Positions 16,304 to 22,972 of a stretch of 39,876 nucleotides of DNA are shown here, piece by piece. Every line of letters begins with the position of its first letter. The stretch's first letter is position 1. Source of the DNA: DAOTKC01 sp035449045 (lineage in GTDB: Bacteria > Bacillota > Clostridia > Christensenellales > CAG-917); NCBI GenBank assembly GCA_035449045.1, contig DAOTKC010000012.1, positions 1 through 39,876 on the forward strand. Reading direction: 5' to 3'. The translations under genes and the position numbers were made by a program. The notes under the pieces are model-generated. The model made no database searches. It saw only the letters and a program-made list of their open reading frames with translations, and was not told the origin of the DNA.

Positions 16304-18394
16304 ATGAAGGATATTCCGAATATTTTCGGCAGTCGTGTTTTTAACGACTCCGTTATGAAGGCGAGATTGCCAAAAGATACTTATGAGGCGTTGAAAAACA
16401 CAATCGCGCAAGGCAAGCATCTTGAGCTCGACGTCGCGAATGTAGTCGCCAACGCCATGAAGGATTGGGCTACCGAAAACGGCGCGACTCACTTTACGCA
16501 CTGGTTCCAGCCGATGACGGGTATTACCGCCGAAAAACACGACAGCTTCATATCACCTGCGGGCAGCGGTAAAATCATAATGGAATTTTCGGGAAAAGAG
16601 CTTGTCCGCGGCGAGCCCGACGCCTCGAGCTTCCCCTCGGGCGGGCTGCGCGCCACCTTTGAGGCAAGAGGATATACCGTTTGGGACACGACCTCGTTCG
16701 CTTTTATTAAGGACGGCACGCTCTGCATACCCACCGCGTTCTGCTCCTACAGCGGCGACGCCCTCGACAAAAAGACGCCGCTTCTGCGCTCGATGGAGGC
16801 GCTGGACAAGCAGGCGATGCGAATTTTGAAGCTGTTCGGCAATACCTCGGGGGCAAACCGCGTCATAACGACGGTGGGCCCCGAACAGGAATATTTTTTA
16901 ATCGATAAAGAGGTCTTTTTAAAACGTCCCGACCTCGTCCACTGCGGACGGACGCTGTTCGGAGCAAGGCCGCCCAAAGGGCAGGAGCTCGAGGACCACT
17001 ATTTCGGCAGCTTGAAGCCGCGGGTTTCGGCGTTTATGAAGGAGCTCGAGGAAGAACTGTGGATGCTGGGCGTTTTAGCTAAGACAAAGCATAACGAGGT
17101 TGCGCCGGCGCAGCACGAGTTAGCGCCCATATTCACTACGACAAACATCGCGACCGACCACAATCAGCTCACCATGGAGCTGATGAAACGCATAGCCAAC
17201 AAGCACGGCCTTACCTGTCTTTTGCACGAAAAACCGTTTGCAGGAGTCAACGGGAGCGGCAAGCATAACAACTGGTCGATATCGACCGACACGGGCGTGA
17301 ACCTTCTCGAGCCCGGCGACACGCCCTTTGAAAACGCGCAGTTTTTGCTCTTTTTGACCGCTGTCATAAAAGCCGTCGACGAATATCAGGATTTGCTCCG
17401 CGTCTCGGTGGCAAACGCCGGCAACGACCACCGCTTGGGCGCGAACGAGGCTCCCCCCGCCATCGTGTCAATCTTCCTTGGCGACGAATTGACCGAAATT
17501 CTGGAAGCCGTCGAAAACGACTCCGCTTATAACGGCAAGGGAAAACGGCAAATGGAAATCGGGGCAACCGTCCTTCCGCATTTCCCCAAGGATACCACCG
17601 ACCGCAACCGCACTTCGCCATTTGCCTTCACCGGCAATAAGTTCGAGTTCCGCATGCTCGGCTCGTCCTTTTCGATTGCCGGCCCCAACATTGTGCTGAA
17701 CTCCATCGTGTCCGAGGTGCTCAGCGGGTTTGCCGATGTTTTGGAAAAAAGCAACAATTTCAAGACCGACCTCGCCGCCTTGATTAAGAGAACCTACAAG
17801 GAGCACAAGCGAATCATTTTCAACGGCAATAACTATTCGGACGAATGGGTGGCCGAAGCGGAAAGAAGAGGGCTTCTCAACCTCAAAACCGCGGTGGAAG
17901 CGCTGCCGACCTTCGTTTTGCCCAAGAACGTCGAAATGTTCAAAAAGCATCACGTCTTCACCGAATCGGAGGTTCATTCAAGATACGAGATACTGCTTGA
18001 GAACTACCAAAAGACCATTCACATCGAAGCGCTCACCATGATTGACCTTGTCAAAAAAGAGATTCTGCCGTCCTCGCTAAGCTATCAGACCGAGCTAGTG
18101 ACCTTGCTCCATGGCAAAAAAGCCTGCGGCATTGCGAGCGAGCCGGAGGAAACGCTTCTTATAAAGCTTTCGTCCTTAACCGCATCGCTTTATAAAAAAT
18201 TAGAGGAGCTCGAAGCCGCCGTTCTGTGCGTCAAAACGATAAAAGACAAACTTGAGCTGGCGAGATATTACAGATTTTCCGTCTTCATGGCAATGACCGA
18301 GCTTCGCCTCATCGCCGACGAGCTCGAAACAATGGTCGCCAAACGTCATTGGACCCTCCCCACCTACGCCGAAATCCTATATAGTGTGAATTAA
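16304..18394 (+). CDS. glnN: Glutamine synthetase type III
   Basis: The 696-residue protein is a GSIII enzyme, which makes glutamine from glutamate, ammonia and ATP and forms larger subunits than GSI. Diagnostic segments are THFTHWFQPMTGITAEKHD, FSGKELVRGEPDASSFPSGG, GPEQEYFLID, TKHNEVAPAQHELAPIF, HEKPFAGVNGSGKHNNWS, NAGNDHRLGANEAPPAI and NRTSPFAFTGNKFEFRMLGS. The length is close to the family norm and all catalytic regions are present. AAAAGGAG precedes the ATG. With glnA 1.5 kb away on the other strand, the organism keeps two unrelated-subunit glutamine synthetases under the same control region. Confidence 0.96.
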   Translation: MKDIPNIFGSRVFNDSVMKARLPKDTYEALKNTIAQGKHLELDVANVVANAMKDWATENGATHFTHWFQPMTGITAEKHDSFISPAGSGKIIMEFSGKELVRGEPDASSFPSGGLRATFEARGYTVWDTTSFAFIKDGTLCIPTAFCSYSGDALDKKTPLLRSMEALDKQAMRILKLFGNTSGANRVITTVGPEQEYFLIDKEVFLKRPDLVHCGRTLFGARPPKGQELEDHYFGSLKPRVSAFMKELEEELWMLGVLAKTKHNEVAPAQHELAPIFTTTNIATDHNQLTMELMKRIANKHGLTCLLHEKPFAGVNGSGKHNNWSISTDTGVNLLEPGDTPFENAQFLLFLTAVIKAVDEYQDLLRVSVANAGNDHRLGANEAPPAIVSIFLGDELTEILEAVENDSAYNGKGKRQMEIGATVLPHFPKDTTDRNRTSPFAFTGNKFEFRMLGSSFSIAGPNIVLNSIVSEVLSGFADVLEKSNNFKTDLAALIKRTYKEHKRIIFNGNNYSDEWVAEAERRGLLNLKTAVEALPTFVLPKNVEMFKKHHVFTESEVHSRYEILLENYQKTIHIEALTMIDLVKKEILPSSLSYQTELVTLLHGKKACGIASEPEETLLIKLSSLTASLYKKLEELEAAVLCVKTIKDKLELARYYRFSVFMAMTELRLIADELETMVAKRHWTLPTYAEILYSVN

Positions 18395-18497
18395 GCAAAG
18401 GAGCTCTGGCTCATTGAAACGACAATTAAGAAACCCGCCGACCCTACATACAATTCTCCTCTCATCTCAACAACAAACCACATCAAAAGATATCCAC

Positions 18498-18530
18498 GGG
18501 GCGCAGCGTTGCGCCCCGCTGTATTTTTTA
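18498..18530 (+). terminator. Terminator of the asnA-glnN operon
   Basis: GGGGCGCA and TGCGCCCC form an 8-bp GC-rich stem with a 4-base loop. Six bases later comes TTTTTT, a slightly distant T run. It is about 105 bp after the glnN stop. Confidence 0.65.
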
Positions 18531-18809
18531 TGGCTTGATTTTCGGAATATAAAGATGCTTTAGAATATATAAAGGAAAATGGATATGGGCTTTGCTAGAG
18601 ATAGCAGACAAATGGAAAAATGCTACAGCTAAATATTGAAAATCCTTAATATATATCATATTTGGAAGGTCAGCCTTATAGTTCATTTCACATTTGAAAA
18701 AAGCGACGAAAGGAAAAAACAGCCTTTTCGTTCGTTAGGGGGAACACTAAAAAGCGATATTGTTCGTTAGCTTGGGAGGGGGAACGAGTCCCTAACTGAG
18801 GGCAGGGAC

Positions 18810-19060
18810 AACGAACGATAAGTAATATTTATTGAAGGTTTTTGAGATGGCAGCAGAAAATAGGCAAAAACGAGATAAAAATAACAAAAAAGACACACGA
18901 GGGGAGCGAGTTTTTACACTCCTTTTCGTGTGTCTTGATGTGTATAACGAATGATAAGTAATTTTTTGCCCAACGGACAATAAGGGACTCGAACCCTCGG
19001 CGTTGGGGACAATTAGGGACTCGAACCCCCAAAAAAATGTCTGTAACGAACGATAAGTAA
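18810..19060. repeat. Three dispersed copies of a 16-bp repeat
   Basis: AACGAACGATAAGTAA occurs at 18810-18825 and 19045-19060, with a one-base variant (T for C) at 18946-18961. Pieces of it (TTCGTTCGTTAG, TTGTTCGTTAG) also occur near 18728 and 18760 in the opposite sense. The copies are interleaved with the T-arm-like repeats. Confidence 0.8.
18889..18936 (-). terminator. Large hairpin, terminator-like on the minus strand
   Basis: AAGACACACGA and TCGTGTGTCTT pair over 11 bp with a further GGAG/CTCC pairing inside. On the minus strand the stem is followed by TTTTTT. No minus-strand gene that it would serve is apparent. Confidence 0.5.
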
Positions 19061-19128
19061 CTTTTGACCCCTAGGACAATTAGGGACTCGAACCCTAGTA
19101 AGTTGGGATAATTAGGGACTTGAACCTC
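18975..19128. repeat. Four copies of a tRNA T-arm-like 23-bp repeat
   Basis: Copies start at 18975, 19007, 19074 and 19106. The shared core is GACAATTAGGGACTCGAACC, with single-base variation and a weaker fourth copy. On the minus strand it reads as GGTTCGAGTCCC plus a few bases, which matches a tRNA T-loop/T-stem followed by an acceptor 3' strand. No anticodon arm or complete tRNA accompanies any copy. Confidence 0.75.
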
Positions 19129-19435
19129 GGAGATATAGAAATGAGTTTATGGGTTCCATTCACGCAAAAGTTTCTGTTGCTGTGGCAAAAAATATGTAAC
19201 AATTCCTATTTATGCATTAAAATTGCAGTTGCTTTATAAAAATCTAATAAAAAGCATTGATGTGTCCTAAAACGGGGACAACTTCCTATTTACAGCTTTT
19301 CCATTATTTGGTATTATATTATTGTAGTAATCATGTTATACGATCTAGCGAATCAGAGTCGGATGAGAATAATTCGCTTGAAGAGAATAACGATAAACGT
19401 GATAGAAATTGAGGCGTTTAATAAGAGGAAAATAT

Positions 19436-20164
19436 ATGAGAATTAAGAGTGTTGAAGTTTCGGGGTTTATGAGCTTTGCCGACAGGCAGATAATTAATTT
19501 TTCTGAAGGAATTACTTGTATTGCTGGTAAAAACGGCACAGGCAAGACAGTTATTATTGACGCAATAAAATATGTACTTGGCGAAAATGATATTAATAGC
19601 TTTCGCGTGTTGAGAATGCAGGACTTAGTTTTTTGCGGTACGCAAAATCGTAAAATGGCAGAATACTGCGAGGTCAGTATTACTTTTGGCGATTTGCCTA
19701 AAACACAGTTCGCGACTGAAGCAGGTGAAGTCAAGATAACACGAAAAACGCATTGTGAAAATGATACAGATGAATTCTACATCAACGATAAAATATGCAA
19801 TGGTATTCGCAAAGACCTTAGATTTTATGAAGAAATTTTGATGTTTTACGAAGAAGTAAATTTTGATGATTTTTGCTTTGTCTTTGAGCAATGTATGGAG
19901 TCTAATGCAATGCAAGAAGGGCTTAACAACCTTTCAAAGTGGTCTTGCATTATTTTTGACGAAACAGATAATTTATTTTCTGTTGACGACTTTCAACAAC
20001 TCATACAAAAATTAAAAAACGGGGGCAAACAAGTTATTGTTACCACCCATAACAAATCAGTCATGAAAATTGCTGATGACCTTTACGTCATTGTTATGAA
20101 AGAAAGTGGTATATCACGTATAGAGGGTGCTACATTGAATAGAAAAAAATCTAGAAGTGCATAA
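19436..20164 (+). CDS. Miniature SMC-like ATPase lacking coiled coil and signature motif
   Basis: The 242-residue protein joins the two ends of an SMC head. The N-terminal part (1 to about 130) has MRIKSVEVSGFMSFADRQ, Walker A GKNGTGKTVIIDAIKYVLGE and an SMC-like RVLRMQDLVFCGTQNRKMAE. The C-terminal part (from about 170) has Walker B CIIFDETDN and TTHNKSVMKIADDLYVIVMKE, like the SMC C-terminal end. The hinge, both coiled-coil arms and the LSGGE-type signature are absent; full SMC proteins are about 1180 residues. Either it arose by internal deletion and is a decaying remnant, or it is a compact ATPase in its own right. I chose the ATG at 19436, 5 bp after GAGG. The gene is AT-rich and lies beside tRNA-like repeats and a broken gene, which suggests a decayed mobile region. 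Confidence 0.72.
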   Translation: MRIKSVEVSGFMSFADRQIINFSEGITCIAGKNGTGKTVIIDAIKYVLGENDINSFRVLRMQDLVFCGTQNRKMAEYCEVSITFGDLPKTQFATEAGEVKITRKTHCENDTDEFYINDKICNGIRKDLRFYEEILMFYEEVNFDDFCFVFEQCMESNAMQEGLNNLSKWSCIIFDETDNLFSVDDFQQLIQKLKNGGKQVIVTTHNKSVMKIADDLYVIVMKESGISRIEGATLNRKKSRSA

Positions 20165-20278
20165 CGGTATATGTTATAATATAACAAATGTTAAGGAAAC
20201 CATATTTTTTTCGGTGAAAATAAGGCAAAACAGTTTAAAAGGTTTTATACAAGAATCTAGCATTAGGAGAAAGGTGTT

Positions 20279-20584
20279 ATGGAAAATTATAAGCTATTAT
20301 CAAATGAGTCGGTTTTATACAAGGGCGATGTTTCTTTGTCTAGTCGTAAGGGCGAACTGCTGAGTTGATACTGACAAATCTAAATGTTGTTTTATTGATC
20401 AAATCTAAAAAGAGTTTTTTTGCGAATATTGAAACAGAGGTGGAATATTGTTAATGATTGTAAAATAATTAATATTTTTACTGATGATAGTATAAACTTA
20501 ATTAATAGCGAGAAAGACGAAAAAATTAGTAAATTATTTTATTACATTAATCCTTTGATAAAGAAAAAATTTCAGCAACACTAA
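20279..20584 (+). pseudogene. Frameshifted small gene of unknown function
   Basis: An ATG with AGGAGA upstream opens a frame (MENYKLLSNESVLYKGDVSL...) that stops at a TGA after 29 residues. Read in the next frame the sequence continues as LILTNLNVVLLIKSKKSFF, and after a second shift as VNDCKIINIFTDDSINLINS to a stop at 20584. Joined, the three pieces give a plausible protein of about 100 residues. Its start (a short polar stretch, then alternating hydrophobic strands) loosely resembles small PH-like domains, but I cannot assign it. Two frame changes indicate a pseudogene, unless the sequence has errors here. Confidence 0.5.
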
Positions 20585-20613
20585 CAATCTATATAACGCT
20601 CGTTTCAAAGCAA

Positions 20614-20637
20614 AAAAGCCGCAATAATACGGCTTTT
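20614..20637. terminator. Bidirectional terminator between the decayed region and tRNA-Ser
   Basis: AAAAGCCG and CGGCTTTT form an 8-bp stem with an 8-base loop, flanked by A and T runs so that it can act on either strand. Confidence 0.7.
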
Positions 20638-20650
20638 AATGGTAAAACAA

Positions 20651-20679
20651 ACGGCAGAACGATGCTTCCGTTCTGCCGT
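20651..20679 (-). terminator. Terminator of tRNA-Ser
   Basis: ACGGCAGAACG and CGTTCTGCCGT form an 11-bp stem. On the minus strand it is followed by TTGTTTT, starting a few bases after the tRNA CCA end. Confidence 0.8.
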
Positions 20680-20686
20680 GCTGTTA

Positions 20687-20775
20687 TGGCGGAGGAGGAG
20701 GGATTCGAACCCCCGTGGGCTTGCACCCAAACGGTTTTCAAGACCGCCTCGTTATGACCGCTTCGATACTCCTCC
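20687..20775 (-). tRNA. tRNA-Ser (anticodon UGA)
   Basis: The 89-base minus-strand sequence begins GGAGGAG and ends CTCCTCC-G-CCA, so the acceptor stem pairs fully and CCA is encoded. The anticodon loop CTTGAAA gives UGA. A long variable arm (TTTGGGTGCAAGCCCA region) and a normal T arm (GGGGGTTCGAATCCCTC) are present, as expected for a class II serine tRNA. Confidence 0.97.
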
Positions 20776-20816
20776 GTATTGCGTTTTGCAAACCGCGATT
20801 CACAAAACGTGAATTT

Positions 20817-20845
20817 ATTATAGTATAAGCAGGCCTCTTTTGCAA
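20817..20845 (-). promoter_or_regulatory. Promoter of tRNA-Ser
   Basis: On the minus strand TTGCAA (20840-20845), a 17-bp spacer and a perfect TATAAT (20817-20822) lie about 45 bp upstream of the tRNA 5' end. Confidence 0.8.
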
Positions 20846-21147
20846 GTGAAATATATTGGTAGGCGCCTCACATAAACTGTTTGCAATTCATTTCTCTCGC
20901 CTTATTATGCTGGCATTATCCAACGACCGATAAGCTTTTTGTGCATTTTGATTTTATCGTCGCCCACATCGTAACTTTTGGCGATTCAAAATTGTTTTTT
21001 GGCGTTTTTTGTTCGGCCGCTTATAAACAAAAACGGCCATTTTGTAAATTGTGCCATCAATCGCTATACAACGGCGCGGCATCGTGTTAAAATATCTGCG
21101 TAAAGCATATTATGCTTTATAGAACTTAGTTTGAGGGAGATTGTTTT
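20846..21147. other. Intergenic region before the SHOCT protein
   Basis: These 302 bp contain no credible gene. At 21101-21119 there is a perfect 19-bp palindrome (TAAAGCATATTATGCTTTA) that overlaps a possible -10 hexamer TATTAT, about 30 bp upstream of the next ATG. It could be an operator, but no good -35 is visible. Confidence 0.5.
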
Positions 21148-21906
21148 ATGTTAAAAAATGAAGGAAGAGGCGCGCTGATACTTTCCGGCTTTTTTGATTT
21201 TGTCATTTCGCTGGTGCTGCTGGCGGGTGTCGCGCTGCTGACTATCACGGCCTTAACCGCCTATCAAGTCATGGACGGCGCGGGAATAAACGTTATCGAC
21301 CAAATAATCGACGAGCTTCTCGCCGCCTACGGCGTTGCGGGAGCAGATCTCGCAAATATCGTGTCGATAGTCGCCGCGGGCGTCGTGCTTTTGTTCGCCG
21401 TTTTGTCGATTATCTATATGATTAAGGACTTCAACTATTGCGGCTTAACCAGCGAGGGCGCAAAGGCCAAGACCGGCAAAATCAAGTTCGGTGCCGCGCT
21501 TCAGATTATCGCCGCGTTGCTTTACGCCGGCGGCGTCATTTACTTAATCGTCACAAAAGACCTCGGTTGGGGGCTTATAACGCTGCTCAGCTTGATTATA
21601 CCCGTCGTGGTTGTTGCGTTTGCGGCGCTTCTTAAGCTTGCGGCGGCGTCCAAAATCAAAAAATTCAAGCTTTCGTCGGTGAACCCCGCCGAAGTGGCCT
21701 ATCCCTACGGCGGCGTGCCCATGGGGGCGAACATTCAAGAGTCCAGCCGCGGTTATGTCTACACTCCCGCCTCGGCGCCGGTCCAGCAGCCCATCGTCAA
21801 CCCCAACGACCCGGTGTTCAGGCTTGATACCATGTTCAGAAACGGCTTGATTACCCGCGAGCAATATCTCAACGAACTCGAGAAGCTGCAGTCCGGCAAG
21901 AAGTAA
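21148..21906 (+). CDS. Membrane protein with C-terminal SHOCT domain
   Basis: The 252-residue protein has four predicted membrane helices, at about residues 10-36, 65-92, 110-133 and 140-165. A proline- and polar-rich linker (about 180-220) follows. The C-terminal SHOCT motif is DPVFRLDTMFRNGLITREQYLNELEKL, a short helical module found at the ends of many bacterial membrane proteins and thought to mediate oligomerisation. No enzymatic residues are recognisable and I cannot give a function. GAGGGAG precedes the ATG, and a terminator follows immediately, so the gene is probably monocistronic. Confidence 0.8.
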   Translation: MLKNEGRGALILSGFFDFVISLVLLAGVALLTITALTAYQVMDGAGINVIDQIIDELLAAYGVAGADLANIVSIVAAGVVLLFAVLSIIYMIKDFNYCGLTSEGAKAKTGKIKFGAALQIIAALLYAGGVIYLIVTKDLGWGLITLLSLIIPVVVVAFAALLKLAAASKIKKFKLSSVNPAEVAYPYGGVPMGANIQESSRGYVYTPASAPVQQPIVNPNDPVFRLDTMFRNGLITREQYLNELEKLQSGKK

Positions 21907-21930
21907 AATTAATTCGGCATTTGGATTTTT

Positions 21931-21955
21931 AAAAGCCCGCCTGAGGCGGGCTTTT
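21931..21955. terminator. Terminator between the convergent membrane-protein genes
   Basis: AAAAGCCCGCC and GGCGGGCTTTT form an 11-bp stem with a TGA loop and T/A runs on both sides. It serves the plus-strand SHOCT gene and probably also the convergent minus-strand gene that ends at 21959. Confidence 0.92.
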
Positions 21956-21958
21956 TGT

Positions 21959-22720
21959 TTAAAATGGAAGCTTGGAGTTATCGCTTCGCGCCTGCGCGCC
22001 CGATATGAAGAGGCTTAGAAGGGCGAGGGCAACCGAGATTGAGGACATCACTATATAGTAAATTTTCAGCGGCGTAAAATAACTCAAAAACCCCAGCATG
22101 ACGGCGGTAAACAGAAAGAATTTGACGTTTCTTCGCGCGAAGACGATGTTAAGGAGCATTTTAAGCGGTATTTTGCCGTGTTTGGGCGCGGTTGTCAAAG
22201 CCGGCAGAAGTCCCTTATTTTTTAAAAAGCGGAACAGCCTTGCGGCGCGCACGAATGTGATTCTAATTGGCAGCGACTCGGCGAAAATCAGCGCGGCGCG
22301 CTCGATGCTGCGGCCTAATACTACCGCCTCGGTTATGCCGTGTTCCGCCGATTTTTGATATACCGAAGCAATATCGGGAAGCCCGACGTCGGTGAATTTA
22401 AAGACCGAGAAAAGCGCTTTTTCGCTTCCTACGGAAAGGAAATCGCCGCCTTCGGAAATGCCGAAGCCGGTGGCCTCCGCCAAGAGCTCAAGGACAAAGC
22501 CGTTGCCGCGAAGCGCCAGCTCGCGCGCGAATTTTTCGACGGAATAGGGCCTTCTGTCCTCTCGCGTGATAAGTTTGGAAATTAAGTAAGCCAAAAGCGC
22601 GGCGAGCGCGAGCGCCACTATGGCGGCCAGCCAAAATTTATCGAATGCGTAGCCGCACCAAAACAGATTGACCAAAAATAGCGCAATAAACAGCGCTATA
22701 AAATCGAAAATTTTACTCAT
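21959..22720 (-). CDS. Unknown membrane protein with a central soluble domain
   Basis: The 253-residue protein has two N-terminal membrane helices (about 5-20 and 30-48), a soluble middle of about 140 residues, and two C-terminal helices (about 198-214 and 220-242). The middle part contains alternating strands and helices (ALFSVFKFTDVGLPDIASVYQKSAEHGITEAVVLGRS). This vaguely recalls the small restriction-endonuclease-like domains found in some membrane proteins, but I see no clear catalytic D...ExK pattern, so I assign no function. An AAGAG site lies upstream of the ATG. It is transcribed towards the SHOCT gene and divergently from nadD. Confidence 0.7.
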   Translation of the reverse strand: MSKIFDFIALFIALFLVNLFWCGYAFDKFWLAAIVALALAALLAYLISKLITREDRRPYSVEKFARELALRGNGFVLELLAEATGFGISEGGDFLSVGSEKALFSVFKFTDVGLPDIASVYQKSAEHGITEAVVLGRSIERAALIFAESLPIRITFVRAARLFRFLKNKGLLPALTTAPKHGKIPLKMLLNIVFARRNVKFFLFTAVMLGFLSYFTPLKIYYIVMSSISVALALLSLFISGAQARSDNSKLPF

Positions 22721-22807
22721 AACTCTTAACCATTATGTATTTTGATCCGCTTCCGAGAGAATCTCACGGCTTGCGCCTCAGTGTGACAAATAAAATCTAT
22801 CCACAAT

Positions 22808-22908
22808 TATTCGTTATTCATTATTCGTCATTCATTCGGCAAAGCCGTTTCGTTCGCTTTATCCGGATCAACGGTTATTCATTATTCGCTATTAGTTATT
22901 CGCTAATA
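22808..22908. repeat. Short AT-rich TTATTCG/TTATTCA repeats upstream of nadD
   Basis: Two clusters (22808-22838 and 22873-22908) contain irregular repeats of TTATTCG, TTATTCA and TTATTCGCTA. They lie between two divergent genes and precede the nadD promoter. There is no spacing regularity of the CRISPR kind. Confidence 0.6.
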
Positions 22909-22937
22909 AATATTGACCGAAGGGGGAATTGTTATAC

Positions 22938-22966
22938 TTGTAAAGCCGAAATGGAAATGCTATAAT
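22938..22966 (+). promoter_or_regulatory. Promoter of nadD::yqeK, placed for a leaderless transcript
   Basis: TTGTAA (22938-22943), a 17-bp spacer and a perfect TATAAT (22961-22966). The start codon ATG at 22973 is 7 bases from the -10, exactly where transcription is expected to begin. No Shine-Dalgarno is visible. Confidence 0.65.
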
Positions 22967-22972
22967 AATTTT

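Larger units (their letters stand above)
18395..19435. other. About 1 kb non-coding AT-rich region with repeats
   Basis: I find no credible gene between glnN and the SMC-like gene. It contains a GC-rich hairpin after glnN, an imperfect array of two repeat types, a large inverted repeat (18889-18936) and the upstream region of the SMC-like gene. The short minus-strand open frames here are produced by the repeats. Confidence 0.65.

Noticed and set aside
18829..19032. 67-codon minus-strand ORF
   Set aside because: Its sequence (RRGFESLIV and similar) comes from translating the T-arm-like repeats. There is no ribosome site or family resemblance.
20881..21090. 69-codon plus-strand ORF after tRNA-Ser
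   Set aside because: There is no ribosome site, the composition is biased and no domain is recognisable.
22808..22908. CRISPR-like array
   Set aside because: The repeats are 7-10 bases, irregularly spaced and without spacers.
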